From Xylophilus sp. (GTDB lineage: Bacteria > Pseudomonadota > Gammaproteobacteria > Burkholderiales > Burkholderiaceae_C): a DNA stretch of 44,136 nt. The first letter of the stretch is position 1; each line of letters opens with the position of its first letter. The notes beneath the pieces were generated by a model. That model worked only from the letters and a program-made list of their open reading frames with translations. It was not told the origin of the DNA and searched no databases. Both the position numbers and the translations under genes were made by a program. Shown here piece by piece: positions 35,767 through 43,966 of this stretch. The DNA is taken from positions 1 through 44,136 of the forward strand of contig WNDY01000036.1 of assembly GCA_009914555.1 (NCBI GenBank), read 5' to 3'.

Positions 35767-37703
35767 CCGAACTCCGCAACGTCGAAGCCGACCAGTCCCG
35801 CTTCCGCCTGCGGGTGCTGGTGATCGCGCTCGTCGTGCTGGGCGCCTTCGGCCTCGTGGTGGCGCGGCTGCTGGTGCTGCAGGTGGCGCGCCACGACGAC
35901 CTGGCCGACCGGGCCGAGAGCAACCGCACGGCCATCGTGCCGATCGTGCCCAACCGCGGCCAGATCCTCGACCGCAACGGCGTGGTGCTGGCGACCAACT
36001 ATTCGGCCTATACGCTGGAGATCACGCCGTCGAAGGCCGGCGTGCTCGACGACACCATCGACGCACTGTCCAGGGTGGTCGAAATCACGCCGCGCGACCG
36101 CCGTCGCTTCAAGAAGCTGCGCGAGGATTCCAAGAGCTTCGAATCGGTGCCGATCCGCACCCGCCTGACCGACGAGGAGGTGGCTCGCTTCGCCGCCCAG
36201 CGCTACCGCTTCCCCGGCGTGGACATCAAGGCGCGGCTGTTCCGCACCTACCCGTTCGGCGAGCTTGGCAGCCATGTGATCGGCTACATCGCCCGCATCA
36301 GCCCGCGCGAGAAGGAGCGCATCGACGACTCCGACGAGGCCGCCAACTACCGCGGCACCGAGGTGATCGGCAAGCTCGGCGTGGAGCAGAGCTTCGAGAG
36401 CGAGCTGCACGGCACCACCGGCGTCGAGCAGATGGAGACCTCTGCCGGCGGCCGCGCGACACGCCGGCTCGGCACGCGGCCGGCCACGCCCGGACGCAGC
36501 GTGATGCTGTCGATCGACATCAAGCTCCAGAAGATGGTGGAGGACCTGTACGGCGACCGCCGCGGCGCGCTCGTGGCGATCGACCCGCGCAACGGCGAGA
36601 TCCTGGCCTTCGTCTCCAAGCCCACCTTCGACCCCAACCTGTTCGTCGACGGCATCGACCAGGAGAGCTGGGCCGCGCTCAACGAATCGATCGACAAGCC
36701 GCTGCTCAACCGCGCGCTGCGCGGCACCTACCCGCCGGGCTCCACCTACAAGCCCTTTATGGCGCTCGGCGCGCTGGAGCTGGGCAAGCGCTCGCCCACG
36801 CAGGTCTACAACGACCCGGGCTACTTCAACTACGGCGGGCGCACCTTCCGCAGCCACGAGGGCGGGCTCGGCGGCGTGGACATGGTGCGCGCCATCCAGT
36901 TCTCGTCGAACACGTACTTCTATTCGCTCGCGGTCGACATGGGCGTGGACACCATCCACGACTTCATGAAGCCGCTGGGCTTCGGCCAGATCACCGGCAT
37001 CGACCTCAACGGCGAGGTGCGCGGCGTGCTGCCGAGCACGCAGTGGAAGCGCGACACCTACAAGCGCCCGGAGATGAAGCGCTGGTATGCGGGCGAGACC
37101 GTCTCGCTGGGCATCGGCCAGGGCTACAACAACTTCACCATGCTGCAGCTCGCGCTGGCCGAGGCCACGCTCGCCAACGGCGGCACACGCTACCGCCCGC
37201 ACCTCATCAAGGCCACGCGCGACCCGGTGACCGGTACGGTCACCGAGGTGCCGCAGCCGCCGGGCCAGAACCTCGGCTACGCGCCGAAGAATATCGACAT
37301 CGTGCGCCGCGGCCTGATAGCGGTGAACACCGCCGGCACCGGCACCCGCATCTTCGCCGGCGCGGGCTACACCTCGGCCGGCAAGACCGGCACGGCGCAG
37401 GCGGTGAGCCTCGGCCAGAACCAGAAGTACAACGCGCGCGCGCTCGAGGAGCACCAGCGCGACCACTCGCTCTTCGCCGCCTTCGCGCCGGCCGAGGCGC
37501 CCCGGGTCGCGGTCGCGCTGATCGTCGAGAACGCCGGCTGGGGCGCGGCGGCCGCCGGCCCGATCGCGCGGCGCGTATTCGACTATGTGCTCAGCGGCCT
37601 GTACCCGAGCGACGAGGACATCGAGCTCACGCGCCGCGGCCAGTCGGCCGCGCCCGTGGGCAAGCCGCGGCCGGTCGCCGAGATCGAACTGGGCGCGCCC
37701 TGA
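35763..37703 (+). CDS. mrdA: penicillin-binding protein 2, elongasome transpeptidase
   Basis: PBP2 crosslinks peptidoglycan during cell elongation. The 646-residue protein has an N-terminal membrane helix (about 17-38), the pedestal domain with RGQILDRNGVVLATNY, and the transpeptidase domain with nucleophile motif S327-T-Y-K330, S381-S-N383 and K541-T-G. GTG 35763 overlaps the mreD stop (GTGA) and has good match to family start. rodA, which usually follows mrdA in related bacteria, is not next; a TPR-like gene is. Confidence 0.97.
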   Translation: MTELRNVEADQSRFRLRVLVIALVVLGAFGLVVARLLVLQVARHDDLADRAESNRTAIVPIVPNRGQILDRNGVVLATNYSAYTLEITPSKAGVLDDTIDALSRVVEITPRDRRRFKKLREDSKSFESVPIRTRLTDEEVARFAAQRYRFPGVDIKARLFRTYPFGELGSHVIGYIARISPREKERIDDSDEAANYRGTEVIGKLGVEQSFESELHGTTGVEQMETSAGGRATRRLGTRPATPGRSVMLSIDIKLQKMVEDLYGDRRGALVAIDPRNGEILAFVSKPTFDPNLFVDGIDQESWAALNESIDKPLLNRALRGTYPPGSTYKPFMALGALELGKRSPTQVYNDPGYFNYGGRTFRSHEGGLGGVDMVRAIQFSSNTYFYSLAVDMGVDTIHDFMKPLGFGQITGIDLNGEVRGVLPSTQWKRDTYKRPEMKRWYAGETVSLGIGQGYNNFTMLQLALAEATLANGGTRYRPHLIKATRDPVTGTVTEVPQPPGQNLGYAPKNIDIVRRGLIAVNTAGTGTRIFAGAGYTSAGKTGTAQAVSLGQNQKYNARALEEHQRDHSLFAAFAPAEAPRVAVALIVENAGWGAAAAGPIARRVFDYVLSGLYPSDEDIELTRRGQSAAPVGKPRPVAEIELGAP

Positions 37704-37740
37704 ATCCGGCGCATTCCGTGCATCCGCCAGGAGGCTGAGA

Positions 37741-38199
37741 GTGACTGCCGAGACCGAACTGCAGACGGCGCTGAGACTGGACAGCGCCTCCCGCGAGCAC
37801 GAGGCCATCGGGCACTACAGGAAGGCCATCAGGGCGGGCCTTCCTCCGCGCCAGGAGCTGATCGCCAGGATATGCCTGGGCTCCTCGCTGCGCGTGGCGG
37901 GGCGGACTGCCGAAAGCCTGCGGGTCCTGGCGGGCCCTGCACGGGCCAGTTCGACCGCCTTCCTGTTCAGGGCGCTGTCCCTGTATGAAGACGGGCAGCA
38001 CGAACTCCTGTCCCGCCTCCTGCTCGGGCAGCTGCTGGCGGTCCTGCGCGACGACGGCAGGCTGCAGCCCGAAGGCTTCGAGAAGGCGCTGTCCAGGTAC
38101 GTCCGCGCCTTGCCCCGCCAGAAGAAGGGGCAGCGGCCGGCCCGTTCCGGCGAAGGCGCGCCGCCGCCGGCGCCACTTCAGCGCAGGAACGCGTCATAG
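37741..38199 (+). CDS. tetratricopeptide-repeat-like protein
   Basis: The 152-residue product starts at a GTG (37741) with a strong AGGAGG seven bases upstream. It has TPR-like helix pairs: TALRLDSASREHEAIGHYRK, then GSSLRVAGRTAESLRVL and FRALSLYEDGQHELLSRLL. The pattern matches small cytoplasmic TPR_5-type proteins. The C-terminus is basic and Pro-rich. It begins 37 bases after mrdA and overlaps the convergent permease gene by 22 bases. Confidence 0.85.
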   Translation: MTAETELQTALRLDSASREHEAIGHYRKAIRAGLPPRQELIARICLGSSLRVAGRTAESLRVLAGPARASSTAFLFRALSLYEDGQHELLSRLLLGQLLAVLRDDGRLQPEGFEKALSRYVRALPRQKKGQRPARSGEGAPPPAPLQRRNAS

Positions 38200-38936
38200 C
38201 CGGTCTTGAGGATCAGCGCGCCCACCACCACGATGAAGAAGCCGCGCACGAAGCCGGCGCCATGCCGCAGCGCCAGCCGTGTGCCGGCCAGGCTGCCGAC
38301 GACGTTGGCGGCGGCCAGCACGGCCGCGTAGTGCCACCAGACGTGCCCGGTCGCCGCGAACAGGATCAGCGCCGCCAGGTTGGTCGCGGTGTTGAGCAGC
38401 TTGGCCGACGCCGAGGCGTGGAGGAAGTCGTAGCCCAGCCAGCGCACGAACAAAAAGACGAAGAAGCTGCCGGTGCCCGGGCCGAAGAATCCGTCGTAGA
38501 AGCCGACCGCCAGGCCGATGGCGCTGGCGGCCCAGGCCTCGGCGCGGCCCTGGATGCGCGGCGCATGGTGGCGGCCCAGTTCCTTCCTCGCCAGCGTGTA
38601 GAGCAGCACGGCCACCAGCACCAGCGGCAGCACCCTGCGCAGGAAGTCCGGCGACACCCGCGTCACCGTCCAGGCGCCGAGGAAGGCGCCGGCGAAGCCT
38701 GCGCCTGCCGCCGGCAGCAGCGTGGCCCAGCGCATTTCCACGCGTTGCGCGAACTGGCGCGCCGCGAACGCCGTGCCGCAGATGCCGGCGCTCTTGTTCA
38801 TGCCGAACAGCGTGGCGGGGTGGGTGTGGGCAAAGGTGGCGAACAGCGCGGGGACCAGCACCAGGCCGCCCCCGCCCACGATCGCGTCCACGAAACCGGC
38901 CAGCAGCGAGGCCAGCGAGACGATCAACAGATCCAT
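38178..38936 (-). CDS. TauE/SafE (TSUP) family membrane permease
   Basis: The 252-residue product has seven or eight membrane helices and the TSUP signature pairs: AGFVDAIVGGGGLVLVPAL near the N-terminus and VGFYDGFFGPGTGSFFVF in the second half. Family members export or import sulfur-containing or organic anions; the substrate here is not predictable. I chose ATG 38936 (MDLLIVSLASLLAGF), since the upstream in-frame ATG at 38987 would lie inside a terminator hairpin. The 3' end overlaps the TPR gene. Confidence 0.9.
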   Translation of the reverse strand: MDLLIVSLASLLAGFVDAIVGGGGLVLVPALFATFAHTHPATLFGMNKSAGICGTAFAARQFAQRVEMRWATLLPAAGAGFAGAFLGAWTVTRVSPDFLRRVLPLVLVAVLLYTLARKELGRHHAPRIQGRAEAWAASAIGLAVGFYDGFFGPGTGSFFVFLFVRWLGYDFLHASASAKLLNTATNLAALILFAATGHVWWHYAAVLAAANVVGSLAGTRLALRHGAGFVRGFFIVVVGALILKTGYDAFLR

Positions 38937-38976
38937 AAGCGCGCCGATTGTCCCGCGCCCATCGGAGGCCCACAAC

Positions 38977-39004
38977 AAAAAGGGCATCGCAAGATGCGAT
39001 GCCC
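38977..39004 (-). terminator. leftward intrinsic terminator after the GMC oxidoreductase
   Basis: GGGCATCGCA-AGA-TGCGATGCCC (38982-39004) is a perfect 10-bp stem with a 3-base loop. In the leftward direction it is followed by TTTTT (38977-38981 on the complement). It would end transcripts from the GMC oxidoreductase gene, whose stop is about 220 bases upstream, and insulate the TSUP gene. Confidence 0.85.
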
Positions 39005-39223
39005 CAAAAATACCGGTGCCTCTTCAAAAACCGGGCGCCTGGAAAGCCATTGTTTTTGCTCTGGCGTTGTCTCCTCAGTCCCCCCGCCTGCAGGGCCTGC
39101 GGCCCGTTGCGAGTGGAATAACTATATGAGCTGGGCGTTGGTGGTGCATCGGGAGTTTCCCGCACCGCCGTGGTGCCCGCCGGCCTGCACGCTATCGCGG
39201 CGGGGCGGTCCACCTGCAGTGGC

Positions 39224-40984
39224 TCAGGCCGGCACGGCTTCCTGGCTGGCCGGCGCGGCCGCCGGCTCGCGCGCCGCGTCGGCGCGGATCCAGCCCGCGG
39301 CCTTCTCCGCGATCATCAGCGTGGGGCTGTTGGTGTTGCCGCTGGTGATCGTCGGCATCGCGCCCGCATCCACCACGCGCAGGCCGGCCACCAAGCCGCC
39401 CTGGCCGTCGCGCACGCGCAGCCGGCTGTCGAGCACCGCGAGCGGGTCGCCGTCGGCGCCCATCTTCGTGGTGCCCACGGGATGGAAGATGGTGGTGGCG
39501 ATGTCGCCGGCCAGCCGCGCGAGCTCTTCATCCGTCTGGTACTGCGGGCCGGGCTTCCATTCCTCGGGCCGGTACTTCGCCAGGGCCGGCTGGGCCACGA
39601 TGCGCCGCGTCACGCGCAGCGAGTCGGCGGCGACCTGCCGGTCCTCGGGCGTAAAGAGGTAGCGCGGCGCGATGGCCGGCGCGTCGTCGAAGCGGTTGCT
39701 GCGGATCTCCACCGTGCCGCGGCTCGTCGGGTTCAGGTTGCAGACGCTCGCGGTGAATGCCGGGAACGCATGCAGCGGGTCGCCGAACGCATCGAGCGAC
39801 AGCGGCTGCACGTGGTATTCGATGTTCGGGTGCTCGCAGGCCGGGCTGCTGCGGGTGAAGGCGCCCAGCTGCGACGGCGCCATGCTCATCGGCCCGGTGC
39901 GCTTGAACGCATATTCGAGCCCGATGCGCGCCTTGCCCCAAAGCGACGAGGCCAGCACGTTGAGCGTGGGCGCGCCGTCGATCCTGTAGACCGCGCGGAT
40001 CTGCAGATGGTCCTGCAGGTTCGCGCCCACGCCGGGTACATCCGCCAGTACCTCGATGCCGTGGCTGGCCAGCAGGCGCCCCGGGCCGATACCCGAGAGC
40101 TGCAGCAGCTGTGGCGAGTTGACGGCGCCGGCGCAGACGATCACCTCGCGCGCCGCGTGCACCGTGACCTGCTCCTTGCCGGTCCACACCTCGGCACCGG
40201 TGCAGCGCAGGCTGCCGCCGCTGCGCTCCAGGTTCAGTTTGGCAACCCGTGCACCGGTCCACAACTCGAAGTTGGGCCGCCCATAGCAGGTCGGCCGCAG
40301 GAAGGCCTTGGCCGTGTTCCAGCGCCAGCCGTTCTTCTGGTTGACCTCGAAGTAGCCCACGCCTTCGTTGCTGCCGCGGTTGAAGTCGTCGGTCGCCGGG
40401 ATGCCGGCCTGCTGCGCCGCTTGGGCGAAAGCGTCGAGGATGTCCCAGCGCAACCGCTGCTTCTCCACGCGCCACTCGCCGCTGCCCCCGGTGGATTTGC
40501 TGCCGTGCAGGCGCTTGAATTCCTCGCTCGCGGCGCCGGGCGCATCGAGCCGCCAGTGGTCCTCGTGCTGGCGGAAGGCCGGCAGCACCGCGCTCCAGCG
40601 CCAGGCGTCGTCACCCGTGAGCCGCGCCCACTGGTCGTAGTCGCGCGCCTGGCCGCGCATGTAGATCATGCCGTTGATGCTGCTGCAGCCGCCCAGCGTC
40701 TTGCCGCGCGGATAGCGCAGCGTGCGGCCGTTGAGGCCCGCGTCGGGCTCGGTCTGGTAGAGCCAGTCGGTGCGCGGGTTGCCAATGCAGTAGAGATACC
40801 CCACCGGCACGTGGATCCAGTGGTAGTCGTCCTTGCGTCCGGCCTCGATCAGCAGCACGCGGTGGCGCGGGTCGGCGCTCAGGCGGTTGGCCATCAGGGC
40901 GCCGGCCGTGCCGCCGCCGATCACGATGTAGTCGAACGCGGTGTCGCCGCTGGCCGCGGGGGTGCTGCTGCGGGGCTGTGCCAT
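39224..40984 (-). CDS. GMC-family FAD oxidoreductase (choline dehydrogenase-like)
   Basis: The 586-residue flavoenzyme oxidises an alcohol group of an unknown substrate. It has the FAD Rossmann motif VIGGGTAGALMANRL, GMC signature 1 RGKTLGGCSSINGMIYMRG, signature 2 GAVNSPQLLQLSGIGP, and the catalytic His in IFHPVGTTKMG with Asn in TSGNTNSPTLM. ATG 40984 has GGAG eight bases upstream; the longer frame to 41065 lacks support. It is divergent from a LysR regulator that probably controls it. Confidence 0.94.
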   Translation of the reverse strand: MAQPRSSTPAASGDTAFDYIVIGGGTAGALMANRLSADPRHRVLLIEAGRKDDYHWIHVPVGYLYCIGNPRTDWLYQTEPDAGLNGRTLRYPRGKTLGGCSSINGMIYMRGQARDYDQWARLTGDDAWRWSAVLPAFRQHEDHWRLDAPGAASEEFKRLHGSKSTGGSGEWRVEKQRLRWDILDAFAQAAQQAGIPATDDFNRGSNEGVGYFEVNQKNGWRWNTAKAFLRPTCYGRPNFELWTGARVAKLNLERSGGSLRCTGAEVWTGKEQVTVHAAREVIVCAGAVNSPQLLQLSGIGPGRLLASHGIEVLADVPGVGANLQDHLQIRAVYRIDGAPTLNVLASSLWGKARIGLEYAFKRTGPMSMAPSQLGAFTRSSPACEHPNIEYHVQPLSLDAFGDPLHAFPAFTASVCNLNPTSRGTVEIRSNRFDDAPAIAPRYLFTPEDRQVAADSLRVTRRIVAQPALAKYRPEEWKPGPQYQTDEELARLAGDIATTIFHPVGTTKMGADGDPLAVLDSRLRVRDGQGGLVAGLRVVDAGAMPTITSGNTNSPTLMIAEKAAGWIRADAAREPAAAPASQEAVPA

Positions 40985-41088
40985 GTATTTGTCTCCATGA
41001 TGGCGCTGGATGCGAAGGCGGCAGTGTCCCGCACGGCCGCGCGCGCCGTCCAATGAAATCGGCAAAAGGCGGTATAAGTCCGACCAAT
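40985..41088. promoter_or_regulatory. divergent promoter region of the GMC gene and lysR
   Basis: This 104-base gap separates the two divergent genes and is the expected site of LysR binding. A TATAAG at 41073-41078 is a candidate -10 for the lysR direction, though no good -35 is visible. I do not see a clear T-N11-A dyad that can be called with confidence. Confidence 0.4.
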
Positions 41089-42015
41089 ATGGCTGCCCCG
41101 CCTCCTTCCACCTTCGATCCGCAGACGCTGCGCGCTTTCGTCGCCGTGGCCCGCGAGGGCAGCGTCTCGCGCGCCGCGCGGCTGCTGCACCTGTCGCAGC
41201 CGGCGGTCAGCCTGCAATTGAAGAACCTGGCCGATGCCACCGGCCTGGTGCTGTTCACCCGCACGCCGCGCGGGCTGGCGCCCACGCGCGACGCCGCCGT
41301 GCTGCTGCCGCAGGCCGAGCGCGCCCTGGCCGCGCTGGCCGACGTGGGCCATGCCGCGCGCCAGCTGCGCGGCGCCGTGCGCGGTACGCTGCGCATCGGC
41401 ACCATCCTCGACCCGGAGTTCACCCGGCTCGGCGCCTTTCTGCGGGCGCTGGTCAAATCGGCGCCGCAGATCGACACCGAGCTGCGCCAGGCCATGAGCG
41501 GCGAGCACCTGGCGCCGATCGCGCGCGGCACGCTCGACGGCGCCTGCTACCTCGGCGATCCGCAGGCCGAAGCCGAGGCGCTGGGCGCCGCCGGCGCCGA
41601 GTTCGCCGCCGTGCCGCTGGCCCGCTGCACCTACCGTGTGCTGGCGCCGGCCGGCTGGGGTCCGCAGGTGCTGGGCCGCGACTGGCGGGCCCTGGCCGCG
41701 CTGCCCTGGCTGGCGACGCCGCCCGCCTCGGCCCACCACCGCCTGCTGGCCGGCGTGTTCGGCCCGCTGGGCCTGGAGCCCAAGCGCGTCGCGCTGGTGG
41801 ACCAGGAGGCGTCGATGCTCGACCTGGTGCGCGCGGGGCTCGGGCTGTCGCTGGCGCGCGACGCGGTCGCCATGCGCGAGAGCCACGCGCGCGGGCTGGT
41901 CATCGCGGACCAGGTCGCGCTGGAGTGCGGGCTGTGCTTCGTTTATCTGGCGTCGCGCGCAGAGGAGCCGGTGCTGGCAGGGGCGGTGGAGGCGGTGCGG
42001 GCGGCGTGGGCCTGA
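41089..42015 (+). CDS. LysR-family transcriptional regulator
   Basis: The 308-residue protein has the N-terminal winged helix-turn-helix at about residues 7-65 (LRAFVAVAREGSVSRAARLL, LSQPAVSLQLKNL, LFTRTPRGLAPT) and a LysR substrate-binding domain (about 95-300; GTLRIGTILDPEF, DLVRAGLGLSLA). I chose ATG 41089; an in-frame ATG at 41053 would add 12 residues, and neither has a good Shine-Dalgarno. Its divergence from the GMC oxidoreductase suggests that it senses that pathway's substrate. Confidence 0.93.
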   Translation: MAAPPPSTFDPQTLRAFVAVAREGSVSRAARLLHLSQPAVSLQLKNLADATGLVLFTRTPRGLAPTRDAAVLLPQAERALAALADVGHAARQLRGAVRGTLRIGTILDPEFTRLGAFLRALVKSAPQIDTELRQAMSGEHLAPIARGTLDGACYLGDPQAEAEALGAAGAEFAAVPLARCTYRVLAPAGWGPQVLGRDWRALAALPWLATPPASAHHRLLAGVFGPLGLEPKRVALVDQEASMLDLVRAGLGLSLARDAVAMRESHARGLVIADQVALECGLCFVYLASRAEEPVLAGAVEAVRAAWA

Positions 42016-42031
42016 CCGCGCCGCCGCCCGC

Positions 42032-42412
42032 TCAGGGTTGGCGGCCCTCGATGTCCTGGCCGATGCGCCAGAGCACGCCGGTCGGGTCGTCCACGGTGAA
42101 GTCGCGCATGCCCCAGGGCCGGTCTTCGGGCGGCAGGACGCGCACGCCGTACTTCTCGCCGATGCGCCGGTCGCAGACCTGCTGCCACCAGGCGTCCACG
42201 TCCTCGACCAGCAGGTGCATCATGAAGTTTTCCGCATGCTCCTTCACGTGGAAGCGCTGGAGCAGGAAGCTCGACGACCCGGCGTGGAAGTACGCCAGGT
42301 CGTCCGAGGCCCAGGCCAGCGTGAAGCCCAGGTCGGCATAGAAGCGCTTCGACAGATCGAAGTCCCGCGCCGGCACGAAGGCCTTGATCTCAACGGTGTT
42401 CAGGTTGCTCAT
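42032..42412 (-). CDS. VOC-fold protein (glyoxalase/bleomycin-resistance superfamily)
   Basis: The 126-residue product has the two beta-alpha-beta-beta-beta modules of the VOC superfamily: FDLSKRFYADLGFTLAW, then MMHLLVEDVDAWW and MRDFTVDDPTGVLWRI. Candidate metal ligands are few, so it may be non-enzymatic or bind an antibiotic or other small molecule. It converges on lysR with a 16-base gap. It is GC-rich like the chromosome, unlike the VOC gene in the integron array. Confidence 0.88.
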   Translation of the reverse strand: MSNLNTVEIKAFVPARDFDLSKRFYADLGFTLAWASDDLAYFHAGSSSFLLQRFHVKEHAENFMMHLLVEDVDAWWQQVCDRRIGEKYGVRVLPPEDRPWGMRDFTVDDPTGVLWRIGQDIEGRQP

Positions 42413-42750
42413 GGCGTGCTCATGGTGTGGCGGCCGCCGCCCGGATGCAGATGCGCCGCCTGCCGCGGGAGGACGGGGGGCGGGCGTCGTGGAAGAGGTT
42501 GGCGGGGCGCGTCATCTTGCCTTGGGATGCCCGGCGGCGGGGGAGCCATCGCATCCCCATGCCCGCGACCGTCCTCCGTGCTGCCTTCGATCCTGCCGCG
42601 CGCGCCGCTGGCCGTGCAGGGCATGCTGGCATTGATGAGGGATCGGCTGGACTTTTGCGGCTTGCCTGGGGCTGGAGATGCCAAAAAGCGGTATGCCGCG
42701 GGCTGGTCACTTGGACGCAAGCGTATTGGCACGCCCTCTTGAGCCCTGGG
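42413..42750. other. 338-base stretch with no supported gene; junction to the low-GC island
   Basis: No reading frame here shows a recognisable protein on either strand; the open ones are short and Arg/Pro/Ala-biased. GC content falls at about 42700-42750, where the cassette array begins. No attC core (RYYYAAC/GTTRRRY pair) is seen between the VOC cassette stop and the high-GC sequence, so the array end looks degraded or fused to chromosome. Confidence 0.5.
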
Positions 42751-43143
42751 TCAGCCTTGGGCAGGAGCAACAAGTTCAACTTTGATGCGGTCTGGATCTT
42801 CGCAGTAAAGGGCGTAGTGATCCGGGCCGCCTGCATACGGAAATCTCTCTGGATAAAGGATTTTGAATCCCGAACGTTTTACCCAATCTGCGACTTCATC
42901 GACATGGGCGCGAGACCTGCCATGAAAAGCAAGATGGTTCAACCCTACCCTTTTGCGATGGTAACCAGTCCTTAGATGCTCTTCGGGGGCCTGAACAAAG
43001 CACAAGTATGTTTTTTGGTAAAGATAGCTCACGCCTTGAGGCCAACGCTGTGACTCGCAGTATCCGAGGCCGCCAAGGAACGGCTCCCAGAACTCAAGCG
43101 ACCGTGTCAGGTTGGAAACGTATAACTCGACATGATGAAGCAT
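42751..43143 (-). CDS. VOC-family protein in an integron cassette
   Basis: The 130-residue product reads MLHHVELYVSNLTRSLEFW, with HAL-like second module VGLNHLAFHGRSRAHVDEV and HYALYCEDPDRIKVELV. His4, Glu6 and a late Glu are positioned as in metal-binding VOC enzymes; cassette-borne members often handle fosfomycin, bleomycin or aldehydes, but the substrate cannot be assigned. It begins 35 bases after the core of the attC at 43179-43238 and has lower GC than the chromosome, both typical of a cassette gene. The attC expected at its own 3' end is not visible. Confidence 0.85.
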   Translation of the reverse strand: MLHHVELYVSNLTRSLEFWEPFLGGLGYCESQRWPQGVSYLYQKTYLCFVQAPEEHLRTGYHRKRVGLNHLAFHGRSRAHVDEVADWVKRSGFKILYPERFPYAGGPDHYALYCEDPDRIKVELVAPAQG

Positions 43144-43178
43144 TGGATTGAGCTTGGCTCGTCAAGGGCAGATGAAAA

Positions 43179-43238
43179 GACTAACGGCCTAGATAAGCTG
43201 CCCGCCGTAGGCGGGTCGGCTTGAGCGACGAGTTAGAC
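43179..43238 (-). other. integron attC site 1
   Basis: Read on the minus strand, this 60-base site starts with GTCTAAC (R'') and ends with GTTAGTC (R', one mismatch to GTTRRRY). Inside are TCAAGCCGACCCGCC and GGCGGGCAGC, which pair as the central hairpin. It ends the cassette to its right and precedes the VOC cassette. Confidence 0.8.
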
Positions 43239-43411
43239 CTGATAGCCAAAAGGGAGCGCCCCGACTCGAAGACGGGCGCAGCCCAGGCATAGAAGTTGCG
43301 CCGCCGAAGCGACGAGGTGCCACAGGCCCATGCCCGAAGGCGAAGCCCGGCGCGCAGCACAACACTCAACGAATGGACGCCAGAGAAGACGAATGCCGCT
43401 GGACTATGCAT
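43181..43411 (-). CDS. short cassette ORF reading into attC (DUF1010-like)
   Basis: A 76-residue frame starts MHSPAAFVFSGVHSLSVVLRA and ends NSSLKPTRLRRAAYLGR, the last 17 residues being the translation of attC 1. It resembles short proteins annotated DUF1010 in Acidovorax-type genomes, which are often cassette-borne. It fills the roughly 200-base cassette between attC 2 and attC 1. No domain or function is known, and the frame may not be translated. Confidence 0.4.
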   Translation of the reverse strand: MHSPAAFVFSGVHSLSVVLRAGLRLRAWACGTSSLRRRNFYAWAAPVFESGRSLLAIRSNSSLKPTRLRRAAYLGR

Positions 43412-43447
43412 GACCTGAATATGGCGGGAAATATGTGGCTAATGCCA

Positions 43448-43518
43448 GCTTAACGGGCAGCCGGTATTTTGGCCGTCCCGGTTGAAGCGCAAGTTTGAAG
43501 CTGAGAATGACGTTAAAT
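43448..43518 (-). other. integron attC site 2
   Basis: On the minus strand this 71-base site has ATTTAAC (R'', fits RYYYAAC) and GTTAAGC (R', fits GTTRRRY). The inner arms CGGGACGGCC and GGCTGCCCG can pair imperfectly. R'' overlaps the stop codon of the membrane/zinc-ribbon gene, as is usual for cassettes. It is less typical in sequence than sites 1 and 3. Confidence 0.65.
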
Positions 43519-43830
43519 ATCCCAAGTAGACCCACAGTGGTCGCAGTGGTGTTGAGTCACGACCTTCGCAGTAGTGCTTTTAGTGTTTGTCTTTAGTATT
43601 CCACCAACCGTTCCGGTTGAAACTATTTGCCTCGTAACATTTTTACTCCGCACCTTTCCGGTCGTTTGGCAATGAGGGCAAACTAAGTGCGCATTGACCA
43701 CACCAAACACGTAATTCTGTCTTTCGTCCGGCGTCATCGCATTTATCTTTTTTTGCTCCGCAATTATCAAAAACACTGCCAAACCAACTACACCCACAAC
43801 CACAATGATAAGAAATGTTCCAAATCCCAT
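43513..43830 (-). CDS. small membrane protein with a CxxC zinc-ribbon-like tail (cassette gene)
   Basis: The 105-residue product has one N-terminal membrane helix (about residues 4-24, FLIIVVVGVVGLAVFLII), a short charged region, and two CxxC pairs, CPHCQ and CDHCG, that could bind one zinc ion. ATG 43830 has GGAG eight bases upstream; a TTG at 43842 in the same frame is less likely. Its start is close to the core of attC 3 and its stop lies in attC 2, defining one cassette. Function is unknown. Confidence 0.75.
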   Translation of the reverse strand: MGFGTFLIIVVVGVVGLAVFLIIAEQKKINAMTPDERQNYVFGVVNAHLVCPHCQTTGKVRSKNVTRQIVSTGTVGGILKTNTKSTTAKVVTQHHCDHCGSTWDI

Positions 43831-43846
43831 GATGTTCTCCAAGTGC

Positions 43847-43906
43847 TTCTAACGCCTGAGTTAAGCCGCGCCGCGAAGCGGCATCGGCTTGAATGAATTG
43901 TTAGGA
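43847..43906 (-). other. integron attC site 3
   Basis: On the minus strand it reads TCCTAAC, then AATTCATTCAAGCCGATGCC, GCTTCGCGGCGCGGCTTAAC and TCAGGC, ending GTTAGAA. This is very close to the attC of aadA-type cassettes, including the paired arms TCAAGCCG/CGGCTTAA. The orientation shows that the array runs right to left and that an integrase, if present, lies to the right of the window. Confidence 0.9.
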
Positions 43907-43907
43907 C

Positions 43908-43966
43908 TCACTCCTGAGAATAGATGGATCCGCATTTGTGGCAAACCCACATGGATTGCCAATGCA
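43908..43966 (-). pseudogene. 3' remnant of a cassette gene, probably cut by an IS
   Basis: A frame ending WVCHKCGSIYSQE and a TGA immediately before attC 3 looks like the C-terminus of a small zinc-ribbon protein. Upstream, similarity to coding sequence is lost near 43967, where the putative IS end begins. The remnant is about 19 codons. It may be a chance frame. Confidence 0.35.

Noticed and set aside
39005..39223. A possible promoter for the TSUP gene around TATAGT (complement near 39120-39125)
   Set aside because: No acceptable -35 lies 16-18 bases upstream, and it precedes the terminator hairpin.
42409..42975. Several overlapping 100-180 codon frames between the two VOC genes
   Set aside because: None shows a domain or ribosome site, and they overlap each other and the cassette VOC gene.
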